From: Cloeon dipterum
Taxonomy: Eukaryota; Arthropoda; Insecta; Ephemeroptera; Baetidae
Length of the DNA stretch: 64,000 nt
Direction: 5' to 3'
Assembly: GCF_949628265.1 (NCBI RefSeq)
Contig: NC_088789.1
Location: 9,106,886-9,170,885 of the forward strand
Below are positions 50,028 through 61,770 of the stretch, piece after piece. Every line of letters begins with the position of its first letter. Position 1 is the stretch's first letter. Below the pieces are notes generated by a model that saw only the letters and a list, made by a program, of their open reading frames with translations, was not told the DNA's origin and did no database searches. A program made the translations under genes and the position numbers.

Positions 50028-53000
50028 TTAATCAGAATCTGAGCTTGAGGAAGGTTCTCGTTTTCTTTTTCTGGTAAAATCATATGGAGCCCAATCTTTA
50101 GCGAAAGCTAAAACTTTACTCCTTTGCGCCTCAAAGTTTTCATTGCGCCGTTTCCTCCACAATTGATGGTCCAGGTCAAGCATTCCTCCGATGATTTCCT
50201 ATCAATATGGAATGGATGAGCTACTTCAAAACAGCAGCAGATATTATTGAAAAAAAATATAACAAACCTGGGCAAAATTAGGAGGAAATGTGTTCTCATC
50301 TTCCACAACGTGACCAAAACCGTCATCGTCCCCAAAGTTGACTGCAAAATATGGCAATCCCTTAGGAATGGAGCGCCGAAGGCCTTTTGGAGCGAGATTC
50401 ACCAGCTTCACATTCGTTGCCCATTCCATTTCGCATTCTTGAATGGCTTTCTGCAAATTCAATCATTGGATAAAAAATTAAATGGCTTCTTTCAATACAA
50501 CCTTGAAATAAATCGGAGCCATTGCACCTGAGTCCCTGTCCACAGGAACACACTCCATAACCATGTGTGGAAACCCTCTGATATTTCTTGCGTTCTCAAA
50601 GAAAATAACATCCTCGTCTTTCGACAGAAACATTTTTGTCAAGATCTTTCTGAAATTCTGGAGATAAACAAAATAGAGAAGATTAAATAATGACCACGAT
50701 ATGCAAACCTGCATTTCTTCCCAAACATCCTCATCTAGCATTGTTCCACAAGTGGCATGAGATGTGGGAACTAGAAGACAGTGACCCTCTGTCAAGGACT
50801 GATAGGGCGGCAAGCACAGATATACCTGTCAACAAAGAAAACTTATATACAGTGCAAAATTTAGAGTGCATGAGGCAACCTTTGATCCTAGCGCAACAAT
50901 TAGGTGTTTTAGCATTTTCTTGCTATCCACACACCACTGGCAATGGTCAAGGGCGTTGTTTACCCTTTGATGCTCTTTCACCGCTTGGTCCCTTTCTCGA
51001 GCCTGAGTTTTCGCGTCAGACTCCTTCATCCTGGCCTTTTCTTCAAACACCTCGTCCATGTCGAATTCTCCTTTGCCTGCATGCTTTGTTCCCTACAAAA
51101 TTAGAAGTAGAATGTACAAACCGCTCTATCATCTTGTAAATGTATCAAGTTACCTTTGTTACCATCCTAGCAAATTCGTTGTTGCTGTCCTCCACAGTGT
51201 TGAGTTTTTCACGAGTGTACTAAAAGTTTCAAATAAATTCATTTGAGCATTCAACGAGAAAATACTATTACAATATCCTGGAGAGAGTACTTGTCATCAG
51301 TGGCAAAGTACCGTTCCCTTTCCCCTTGCTTGTTGTGGGTGGGAACCTTTTGCTTCCTCCTCCTACCCCCCTTGGGCTCTTGATACTTTGGCTCCTCAAC
51401 CGGTCTGGTAAAACCTTTAGAGTCTGTTCGAGTGAGGATCACAACATCTTCTTTGTTTTCAGACAGTTTGGATAAATTGACACCTGAAGCCTTGGCTTCT
51501 TCGCGAGCTGTTCTCGCTTCTTCAAGCTGAAGTTTCAGTTTAGCTGCTAAACCCTGAAATTAAAATATCCTGAAGTGATTAATGATTTTGTAATGGCTCG
51601 ACTATCGATTGTATACTATTTAATTGGAAAGTATTTTACAAAATGAATAGTAAAAGTATTATATCTTACTTCATTTCCTAGAATTTCAGCCTTTACTATC
51701 TTCGCCCCAATCTCATTCATTTCTTTCTCAGTCAACAGCCTTGGTGCTGGTTCTGGTTCTGGCATTTCTTCCTCAGAACTAGAAGATGAGGAAGATGGCA
51801 ACCTTTGGTTGCTGGAGCTAGCCTTCGCCTCTTTCATGTCTCTCTGTTCCAAGCTGGGCTCTTCTCTCTTTTTCCGCCAACCACTGCTGGAGCTGCTTGA
51901 AGAGGCCGACTTATGTGATCTTGAATAGCTGAAACCGTCATCGTCCTCTTTTGGCTTTTGGAATTTGCCTTTGAAATCGATCTTTTCAGCCTTTTCAAAG
52001 TCTGGGCGTCTCCTCCGTTCTCCTTCATAGTCATCGTCTCTTGGTCTTTGGAACCTTCCAGGTGATTTTCGTTCATCCCTTCTCTCCCTCGACCTCTCTG
52101 GCGACCGCCTTCTTCGGTCTGGTGACCTTCTGTCTCGTGACCTTTCTGGTGATCTTTCATCCTTTGAACTGTCTGATCGCCTGCAATTTTTGAAATCTTT
52201 GTCATCTCTTGGTTTCCGATAACCACTTCGACTAGAATCTCGATGGTCTCGGTCTCTAGATGATCCAGGTTTTTGATCATCAAAGTCATCAGGCGGGCGA
52301 GCAAACTTGGGTCGATTTCCTCCTCTGCCTCCTCTTGAATACCTTGAGAAACTCGCCCTCACTTCAGATCTTTTTCGACCCTCAGCGTCAGCTATCATGT
52401 CCTCAAGTTTTTCTAAAGACTACAATTTTTATTTAAGAATAGGCAACCATTTCATATCTTTGCAAACTTACACCCCACCTCTCAGCAGCAATATCCTCTG
52501 GACTCTGCCCAGTTTCTTCAGCCTGCTCATAAATTCGCTGTAAAGCTTTGCGAAGCCAGCTTGTGCCTTGGTCTCCTACAGTTTTGCTTGGCAGCTTCAA
52601 CTCCTCACTTTTCTCTGCTTGAGGCAATCCACTTCCTCCATCTTTCCAATGTGGATTAAGCTCTCTTTCATTTTGCCCAGGCTAGAATTTGAAAATTTCA
52701 GAAAAAAATTATTTTCAATAACCAATAACGTGAGTTACATTGTCAAGAATGTTTCTCCTATTTGCTTCCGCCTCCTGCTGTTCTTTGGGTTTTCTACTTT
52801 GCCTGATTTCATCCCTGGTGGTGCAGGGAATTAAATCTGGCAGCATCATCCAGTCATCTCGGGTCGCTTTTGAGCTCTCTCCCGCGTTTTCCTGAGGAGT
52901 TTCTCTTTTCTTCTCTTTTTTTGCACCTTTCTCAACCCATCCGTCACCAGAGTCACTGCTACTCTCACTCTCCTAATGGGAATAATTTAATAATTGAAAC

Positions 53001-53364
53001 TTGTACAAGGCGGTAAAACAGAAAAAGACCAACCGATGAGCTAGATTTCCTTTTGCTCTTCTTCTTTTTCTTCTTGTGCTTTTTATCCTTTTTGTTTTTC
53101 TTGCTCTTTTTCCCTGGCTCCTCTCGCAACCGGGCTTCCACAGATGCCAGCATCCACTTGTCATCTCCTCTTTCCCTAGCCCTTTCCTCTTCAGCGGTTC
53201 TTCTGTCAAACTGAGCTTTTGCCTGCCAAATTTAATTTTAATAAAACTAAAACTAAACGCAAGTGTCTAACCTTTTCCAAGACTCTATCCCGGGCTTCTC
53301 GAAGATCCTCCCTTGCTTGATGCTTGTCTCGGGAACTTTCAAACTGCACTGGAGTAATTGGCAT
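50028..53364 (-). CDS. CWF19L2: CWF19L2, CwfJ-family late spliceosome protein
   Basis: Twelve exons: 53364-53272, 53222-53034, 52972-52739, 52681-52472, 52419-51670, 51553-51272, 51219-51154, 51092-50880, 50825-50709, 50657-50502, 50450-50268 and 50198-50028. All are whole codons (phase 0), giving 887 aa, against about 894 in human. Lys-rich segments near residue 70 and an Arg/Asp/Ser-rich middle are followed by the conserved C-terminal half. That half has [12 protein letters not shown], the CQWC pair with [19 protein letters not shown], a histidine-containing MVMECVPVD, and the CwfJ C-terminal block ([20 protein letters not shown]). [12 protein letters not shown] matches the vertebrate NPYWKDGG motif. 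Family role: associates with the post-catalytic spliceosome and promotes lariat debranching and intron turnover (yeast Drn1/Cwf19 relatives). Nuclear. Confidence 0.95.
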
Positions 53365-55243
53365 GGTGATGATGTACCAAGATAATCTCAATCAAATTAC
53401 TTCACTGCCGTAACGAGAAAGAGAAATAAAAAATTGTTGCAACTCAAAACACAGTCAATCAGCTAGCAGCTGAGCAAGGTAAACAAAAACCAAAGCTCGC
53501 GCTGCGCCACGATCAACAACGCCACTTGCTTGGTGGCAGCAAAGCCAAACACAGTCTTTGAGCCAGCATTGGAGAGAAAGGAATGTCAAAACCTCTTGCA
53601 ACTTGATGTTACCCTAGTATCCGGAAATAATTTTGTGCTTGAATTGGGGACGATACAACGTTGATGTTCGTCATTCCGTTCGCATCCTCTCTTTTATTTA
53701 AAGAATATAAAGAAATAACTGTTAACAGATTTTAATTATTAATCTAAACCCGAGTTTTTCACTAAACTGCATCTAAAAATGCGAAAAATGCTATACACAA
53801 TTAATATAAATAATAGAAAACCTCTTGAACTGCGTGGAATTTAAATTGAACTTTAATTTTGTATGTATTATATACACCGTTGTAATTATATCTCCTGTGC
53901 TTTCTGAGCATAATTTGCAAACATGTAAAAATTCACATTTAAATAGGATAAATATTTGGATACATCACCTTAAAAATTGAGATACTATTTTTTATTCATA
54001 TTGTATAATTTATTTGAGCATTCGCTGGTATTTTCTGAATTGAATTGTGTATGATATTTGTATCAGTTTCAATATTAAAATTTAAACTGTGGTGTCTGCT
54101 GGTATATTGTTAAAAAAAGGATAGTTATTTCAAAGACTTTTCATTTCGAAACTTGCATTTACTATCTCATATATGGGAGAGCTCAAGCAGAAGAAAGCTT
54201 CGCAGGATAGAATGAGAGGAACACTAAATTGTAGCTCGAACTGAATCAACATAGAAATAATCATAATTATAATTGTTGCACTATTTCATTCATGACTCCC
54301 AAAAAATGAAGAATTGGATAATTTGTTATTGATCTGATGATAGATATTCTTAGCAACATCAAGGACACCAAAACTATATTGGAGATGCTCTTTTATTTGT
54401 GCTAGAGGTCTCAGCCGCGTAATTTTATGCGATGGCTGGCTGCAGCCGAATTTTGGGCCGGTGGCGCACTTTTGCTGTAGCTGACAAAATTTTAAAAGTG
54501 AAGTATAAATTACAACGCCCAAAGCGCCAGAGACCAATTTTTTCTCCAGCACGGTTTGATTTTTGCGACTTTTTGACTGGCGTGGCTGACATCACTAGCT
54601 TGGCCAAATTCACGGCGGCTGGTGGCTGACTACATACGTGACCCAATAAGAGCCAACTGGCGCGGCGTAGTGCGGCTGGTTGAGACCTCTAATTAGTGCT
54701 CTTAGTTAGACACTATTTATTTTTAAAACGTGAAAAAATGTCAAAATTTGCTTGATTTATTTTAAATGAAATATAATCTGTCCACCTAGAAGATTTCTCA
54801 AGCAGTGCCGGACAGGGTCCAAAATTCAACAGGGCGCTATCATTGCGGCTGGGAGCGCCTGGCCAGAGGGGTGTCAACAACGCCCATGTTATATGTTTGA
54901 GGGGCGCACCAGGCGAGCGCCCATCTCTTCCGTTTAGCTAGTTCGACATTGGTATTCAAATTTGTTCAAATAAATAAACCGCAAACCAAAAGGAGCCATT
55001 GACGACAGCATTGAGATATTTTTGCTAACTGCCATTGAAGAAGGGCACGTCAATTTGGTTCGCTCTATATCGCTTTCCCAATATTCCACGGCAATGCACA
55101 CAAACCTGTGAGCCATAATCAATCGTTGGCGGCCGAGATTTTGTCCGCCGGCCTGCGATGATTTGGTTTTATCAGCGCGGTGAGCGTTGCAGCTCCTGCC
55201 TTGTCGGGCTACGAGCTTATCACGCCGCGTTATCAGGCCCAAT
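53365..55243. other. Intergenic: CWF19L2 promoter side, AT-rich stretch, MITE
   Basis: The 270 bp upstream of the CWF19L2 start (to about 53640) are GC-richer and probably hold its 5' UTR and promoter. Then comes AT-rich DNA, the TA-flanked element at 54403-54691, and a GC-rich hairpin near 54830-54925 (GGGCGC...GCGCCC). Confidence 0.5.
54403..54691. mobile_element. TA-flanked MITE-like element
   Basis: Ends are TA-GAGGTCTCAGCCGC and the complement TGCGGCTGGTTGAGACCTC-TA, giving a perfect 9-bp terminal inverted repeat bounded by TA on both sides. That is the pattern of Tc1/mariner-type MITEs. The interior has CAGCC/GGCTG-rich stretches and no transposase. A related sequence lies at 61341-61470. 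Confidence 0.75.
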
Positions 55244-55485
55244 ATGGCCAGGTGGACCTCAGCGGCGGCTTGTGCCACAGCCTTCAATCATCGGCTGTCT
55301 GTCTCGCCCGGCACACTGGAGCATCATCAACACCAAGCCACCCCCTCGCACTCCAGGGGCCACAAGCAGTTCTTCGGCAACAACAACTTTGGCCCCATGT
55401 ACGAGGAGCACTTTGCAGAACACATGGACAACCACTCCTGGTCCATGGCCCAGAACGACTTCAGCGGAATCGAGGATGACTACAG
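55244..55485 (+). CDS. Putative first coding exon of an unidentified gene
   Basis: An ATG in good context (AATATGG) opens 80 codons ending in phase 2 at a good donor (TACAG|gtcagtg). Codon third positions are overwhelmingly G or C (CAC AAG CAG TTC TTC GGC AAC...), unlike the flanking AT-rich DNA, which is strong evidence for translation. The peptide is His/Asn-rich, then acidic: HHQHQ, FFGNNNFGPMYEEHF, FSGIEDDYR. There is no clear signal peptide or known motif. The frame is open further upstream without an ATG, so it could also be an internal exon. I did not find the next exon before 64 kb; it may lie outside the window. Confidence 0.5.
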
Positions 55486-58400
55486 GTCAGTGCCTTGCAA
55501 TGGTCTTTTTCTTGACTCGTCTTTTAGAATAAATGCAACTCGATCTCACAAGAGTTTTTAATGGCAATAAGCTTTAATGGAATCTCTTCATTTTCACATT
55601 TAAAATTTAAGGGGTGATTTTTTATTTAACGGAATTGAATATATTAAAAATAAATATCTGGGTCGGGAATATTTTTGTGAAAAGTTTTTCATGTTGCAAT
55701 TTCTTACATTACGTGTAGGGTCAGCTATTTCACATGCTTAAAATAGAAAAAAACTTAACGTTTTGCTTGTTAAAAAAGAAAATTGTTTGTATTAAAATGT
55801 AGATTCCAATGGAGAATTAGATACATTTTTTAACCAAAATATTTGTCATTAAATGTCTGCGCTCGAGTAGCCTAGTCATTAAATTCTGATCGTTTTTCTT
55901 TGTAAAATTTTCGAATTGGCTGATAATTGATAGAACTTGTGGCTTGATTAAAGAAATTTAAATTTTGTACTATTGCCGCTTTCACAATTGCAATGCAATC
56001 AATCAAGCTCGTAAGAAACCGGAATTATTTATGCGCAGCTCAATAACAACACATTTTTTCAAATATTTTGATCACCTAATCATTCACAAAATTTAAATTA
56101 GTAAAGGTAACATTATGCTTTCTGATCATTGGCCATATGCCCGAAAAATACTCTTCCGCCCCGCTCCAAGTTGAAATCTGCGCCACACTCAAATGCATTC
56201 AACAACTTTTATTGAAAAATAGAGACAACAATGGGCGCAAGAATGACAGGCAAACTTGATGAAACCGCGTCCGGCATTCAAATAGGCTATTTTGATGGAC
56301 TATTTACTAATCGATTAGAAAGGAAGCAGCAGCAAGTCTCAGGATGCTGCGGGCGTTCTATTTTCATTGAAAGCTTGAGTGACGGCCGTACCTGGCCGAA
56401 GAATTAAATTCGCGTTTTAGCCAGGCTGCATGCGAGTAGGATAACAAAGCATAAGTGCTGCTGGTGATCAAAACACGCTGATGCATTTTGTGCTCTTTTA
56501 GTGCGTGGCAAATCATCTGTAAACGATTCACTCAGTAAGGTGTGAGATGCAAACAAACAAACTCTTGGTGGCTGGCATAGGACGCAGGTGTGTGGCCCGC
56601 TTTTCATGCAGCGGGCGCATCATTACACTCTTAGCACTCTCATACTTTATTTAATAGCCAACTCCAGCCGCTATAGCGACCACCAAAGCCACGCAGACAC
56701 TTTTCTACACAACCGCAGTTATTGACAGCACGTCCGCCTGATAGCTTTTTCTGGCACTTGGTTCTCATCATTTGGGCGTTTTGGCCGACACTGCGGTGCG
56801 AAATTAGATAAACATTTATTTCCAAAATAAAACAACAACATTTTCCTATTAAAATTCTTAGAGCAATGCGGTCATCAGTTTGATATTTTAGAAATGAAAG
56901 ACCTATTTAAAGTTCATGTATGTAGCGAATTTATTAGGTTGTAAAATATTTTAATTGATACATATCAGTATAAAAAATTGCTTGATTTTTTGTCAGGATA
57001 TAAAGTCTTGTGCTAATTAAAATTCAATATATTTGGTACTAGGGCAATTCGTTCGCTGCTGGCAAGGGAAAAGTGCATATGAATTTCACGAATCCTTGTT
57101 AAGAGTTATTTATTTTAAAAGAGCAACAAGATCATTCCAAAGATTTGTATGCTGCGGTTTTCACTCGGTGGAACCAATCACCTATTACAAATTCAAACAT
57201 TTTTTAAATATATATCAGAATAGTGCCCGCAGCTACTTTTTGTATTGAATTTTATCTGTTATTTATTTTTTTGCTGAATGGTGTGAAATTTTACCCCAAA
57301 TCATCTCCATGAATACAAAAATTAATCACTACAAATTTACACACTTTGGTAGCATAATGGGAAAATTAGTCAGTTCACTTTTTCGAGTTGTTATCCGTTA
57401 CTTAGTGCCAAATTCTATTTTCCATTTTCTGTGCAAAATATTCTTTGGATTAATTTTGTGTCCATTGGCGGATCTTTTCTGTTGCGATATTATGAAAGAG
57501 TCGCAGGTTTCAAGAAGAATTCAAATATTTATGTTGCTCCGCACCACGCTCGTGTAGAGCACGTTGCATACAATGAAGAGCGATATTTATGATCGATCGA
57601 TCACACATGCTAGTATCCATATAAAAATGCGGATTTTTGCTTGAAGAGTAAATATATTAAACTCTGTAGGCACAGGAAGTGAAGAAATGCAGATTGTTTA
57701 CTTTCAATTATTTCAATTACATTTTTATCATTTTTGACACCATAGAAACAAAAAATGCAATCGCAAATCAATTGCTCACATATGGCATAAGAATTAGGAC
57801 AAAGACGCACGAGAAATTTTGTTTGTATCAATGCAGCCATGTGATATCAGTGAAATGTCCACGACGATGCTCAGCGCATTTGTTGTTGCTCGCGTCGGGG
57901 AGGTCCGTCGCGCAGCACTTGATGCGTCCATCACTACACACATTACGTGGACTGTTTGGAGGAGAATTAGCGATTCTCACGGCCGTGCTCAATGCAATCT
58001 GCCACGTCAGCCGCGTCGCGCGTAATGAGCCTTTTATTCCGCTCACTTAGCCGCCATCAAACTCGCATTACGACGAAACACCGCCTCTAAACGCGCCTTG
58101 TTAACTCCTTTGACTAATGATGTCTACCTGCTACTGGAAGACGCGCATGAAAGGACAACACGCGTGCACAAAAACCAACTTGGGAAGGGAAGCATTAAGA
58201 GAATCAATGCCTTCTGTAAATATTTAATCTGGGGGTCTGATATAAATCATTTGCCTCTTAAAAATAAGGATTTGTTTGTTTGCGAAGAAATTGTATTAGG
58301 TGCACCGACACACTTTTATTGAAACATTTTAATATAATTAAAATGCTATTCTTGAACCAGTCAGCTTAACAGGAAAATCACAATAGCAATATACAAAACT

Positions 58401-59094
58401 TTCTAGGAAATTTAAAATGTGACTGAATTACTGGGAGTAGCGTTTTTGATAGATAAGTTATTGCGCGCTTTTCTGTATAATTATAAAGGCGTCTGCAAAA
58501 GAAGATAAACACTCGCTTAATGCACACGTGTATAATATAACACACCGCTGAATAATGCAACTGCCTGATTATTTTTCGAACGTTTGTGTATAGCATGTGA
58601 GATTCGGCATTTATATATGTATGTATATATAATATACGCTTTTACGTGTGTCGCCTTCCTTCAAATGATCGCTGAGCGTGCGCTGCTCTGAAAACTGATA
58701 AGAGCGCTGCGGCATCGAAGAGTGAAATCGTCGCGTTACCTCGTCGATTTCTGCTCTCTATCAGCCATGCTGAGATAACAATATTAAAAATCAGCGTGAA
58801 TCAAGTTTGATCAATATTGGCTGAAGGCAAACAGACTGCTTTTGAAAATTTTAGAAGCAAAAGACAAAATTTAAAGCAAGCTTGATATCAACTGTTCTCT
58901 GTATAGACAAAAATTAAATGTGAGTTTCAATTCATTTCAATTCGTTTTTATTTCTCCAAATAAGTCAAAATATTTTACAAACGTTTAAAGTCAATAATAA
59001 TCACATAAGAGAAATAAGGCATATATATGTAGTGTTAGCGAACAACTCGCTGAAACTCGTGAATAAAATGGTAGCAAAATTTACCACTTACTTT

Positions 59095-59096
<2 letters not shown>

Positions 59097-59142
<46 letters not shown>
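59097..59142. repeat. (AC)n microsatellite
   Basis: About 46 bp of uninterrupted AC. Confidence 0.97.
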
Positions 59143-59143
<1 letters not shown>

Positions 59144-59574
59144 ACAGCCTATATATAATATAATACATTAAATACATCACAACATTTGACATCACATGAT
59201 CACATACAATTTATTTGGAAAAATGGGAACTCGGACCCAATTTAATTCCATGTTTGTTAAAGTTGCCAGGTATATTATTTTTTTTACTCAGCAAAAGCAC
59301 CAACATTATTCATTGTGATTTTATTTATTATTTTATTTTTTGGTGAAACCACCACAATTATAGTACTGCTTACAGCCATTCACAGTGTTTGTTGGAAATA
59401 AAATAATGGCAAGGACAATTCTAACTTAGCAAATAAATCTTCACTTTATTGATTTTTGTACATTAAGTGAGAAGTTGAGAATTATTTTAAGCTTTCGTTC
59501 TGCTCACATTGGGATGGACGAGAATATGGCAAATAGATTAAAGCAGTAAAGATTTATTTGGATGATAACGTGTG

Positions 59575-59648
59575 CTTGATGGGCAGAGTACTCGACTGTT
59601 AGCCGGAAAGTTCATGAGTTCGCTTTTTCATCCCTTTCGCAGAACGAG
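59575..59648 (+). pseudogene. tRNA-Asn-like relic or tRNA-derived SINE head
   Basis: TGGGCAGAGTACTCGACTGTTAGCCGGAAAG resembles the D-arm to anticodon-arm of tRNA-Asn (in pieces: TGGGCAGAGTA, then CTGTTAG with anticodon GTT), and GAGTTCG resembles a B box. The D loop is short, the anticodon stem has mismatches and no acceptor stem closes, so it is not a functional tRNA. Confidence 0.35.
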
Positions 59649-60282
59649 AGTGTGTGTTGTAGGTAGACCTTTTAAAATTGCTCGGCACGTTTCACGTGAT
59701 TTTGAAAAGCGTGTCAGAGTGTGCATCACGTAACCAACACCCGGCGCATTCACACGCGGTCCCCCGCAAACGTGTACTAATATATTTTCACTGTATTTTT
59801 TGCTGCTCGTCATTTTATAAATAATCCTGTCTTTGAATGTTAAGGTTATGATGTTTTAATTGCTCTAAAACTCAATTGTCATTTCCTGGAGGTATTGGAC
59901 CAACTAACTGTTGAAAGAAAATGTGTCCTAATTTATTGAAATGAACTCATACACAAAAATATTGTTATGTAAAATTCACAAGACAGCATTTTAAACATTT
60001 AAATAGTTTCTAAATAGGAATAAAAACTACAAACATAATTTTGAATGATTGCGGAATGAGATCTGAACTTTTTGTCGTTGTTAAAATGCTTTTTATTTTA
60101 ATTACATAATTTGTAATCTGGTTCCTATATAATCATTGTATAGAGTCCATCACGAATATTTTTGAAAATAATCTTTGATGATATTTATGATTAAAAATAT
60201 TACTAAAAAAATGTACCAACTAAAATAATATGAACAAAGGCAAAAAATTACATACAATATAACATGATAATAATATATGAAA

Positions 60283-60448
60283 CAATAAATCGTCCTGGTC
60301 CCGGCAAAATTGCGCAACGTTCAACAAACACCCAAATTTTCAATGTCGACCTTTTTCATTGTGTTGACCTTTTCTTGCAACAAGGAAATTCGCGTTTGGT
60401 TGTTGAAAGTTACGCAATTTTGTCGGGACCAGGACGAAATTTTATTGC
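60283..60448. mobile_element. Fold-back / MITE-like element
   Basis: Arms 60283-60329 and 60394-60448 are inverted copies. CGTCCTGGTCCCGGCAAAAT at the left matches the complement of ATTTTGTCGGGACCAGGACG at the right, and the match continues inward through TTGCGCAACGTTCAACAA. The spacer is about 64 bp without an ORF. Confidence 0.85.
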
Positions 60449-60616
60449 CATTGCCATGTGCCACACTAACTTTAATAATTCTGGTAACAAAAAATGTCGT
60501 TAAGAAGATTTGTAAGATTTATTTTTGATAAAAGTTAGATACTACTGTATGGTGATAAAATTTCGTAGTATCCAATCAATCAATTTTTACAATGTAAATT
60601 TTCCATGCTGCCCTGC

Positions 60617-60624
60617 TATATAAG
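60617..60624 (+). promoter_or_regulatory. Isolated TATA box TATATAAG
   Basis: TATATAAG followed about 25-30 bp later by an initiator-like TCAACAGT. An 81-codon frame begins there, but its composition is not convincingly coding. Confidence 0.2.
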
Positions 60625-61340
60625 CCATTCATGCGAAATCAACAGTTATGGTATACCTTCAATGGAATGGCTATTGCACCGCTATCATACAATAACCTGA
60701 GCAGGGGTATGAATCAAAATCTGATACGCGTATTGATATCCGTGGTTCGGCGGGGTCATGAGAGAATTGGCCGCGCGCAAGTGCCTCGCCAGCCGCACGA
60801 TAAAAGTCAGAAGTATTTCCTGTTACACGCGCGCCTTTCTACTGCTGCCTCTATATATCCTTCTGATCTTTTTTGATATATGTGAGTTGTATTAATGCCG
60901 CGTGCATGCTCGGCAAAAAGTTTATTTCGAGGGTGGGAATGTTGCGTTGTTGCATCCTTGTATCAATAAAGTGGCAAGCGGTGGCACATCAAACGTGAAT
61001 CACGCAACCCACTGAGTTTGCGGCCTAAAACGCATATTTAAAAAGGGGGGGGGGGGCGAACAAAATCTTCCCCCAAAAAATTGAACCACATAAAATTTAC
61101 CCAACCCCCTCCCAAAAAAGCAGCAAAGAAAATTGCAATATTTTTCTGGTGCTAACTTCAGAAGTTATCCAACCAACAAATTTCAGTAGGACTGCGGGGA
61201 AGTGCCCCTGAAGCAGTCCTAAGTATTGCCACGAGTATATAATTGTTCAAAGCTTATTTGTTCATTGTTCAAGCAGGCTACAATGGGCCTTAAGATATCC
61301 CACGCCGGAAATTTCAACTTTCGTATCAAATTTTACGTTA

Positions 61341-61470
61341 AAGAGGTCTCAGTGCACCGCGCCAGCCGGCTAATTTTGGGTCTAGTGCGGTCAGAAGCCA
61401 CCCGCTCCGACCTTTTGAGAATTATAAAATGCTGTGCCAGCTACGCCAGCCACCGGTTTGAAAGTCGAGA
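61341..61470 (+). repeat. Partial relative of the 54.4 kb MITE
   Basis: AAGAGGTCTCAGTGCACCGC, then GCCAGCCGGCT, TTTTGGGTCTAGTG and GCCACCCGC align in order with the reverse complement of the right end of the 54403-54691 element (AGAGGTCTCA, GCCGCGCCAGTTGGCT, ATTGGGTC, GCCACC). Confidence 0.6.
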
Positions 61471-61770
61471 GTTTCATAACTGTCACGGATTGCAATTGTT
61501 CTTTTGAAATAATGTTTCTATATGCTGATGGCTCAGAACAATGAACCAATAAGTTTCAATAAACCTAAAAAGGTATTTTGAAAAGAATAACTATTTAACA
61601 AACACTTTTCAAAGGAAACTCAGTAGAGTATGTATGTTATTTGTAAGTATATAGTTATTCTTTTCAAAACACCTTTTTGGGTTCAACTTATTGATTTATT
61701 GTTTTGAGCCAAAAGCATTAAAGAAACATTATTTCAAAAGAACTATTGCAATCCGTGGCAGTTATGAAAC
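61471..61770. mobile_element. Large fold-back element with about 120-bp arms
   Basis: Left arm 61471-61594 and right arm 61651-61770 are inverted copies for nearly their full length. Matching blocks include GTTTCATAACTG, ACGGATTGCAAT, TTCTTTTGAAATAATGTTTC, GGCTCA and TTTTGAAAAGAATAACTAT. The spacer is about 56 bp. No ORF is carried. Confidence 0.9.

Noticed and set aside
54432-54629. 65-codon ORF
   Set aside because: Sits inside the MITE-like element at 54403-54691 and is open on both strands; no transposase similarity.
57309-57557. Hydrophobic 82-codon ORF
   Set aside because: AT-rich chance frame of the kind common here, without splice or homology support.
61226-61507. 93-codon ORF
   Set aside because: Spans repeat-derived sequence (MITE relative plus fold-back arm); unlikely to be a gene.
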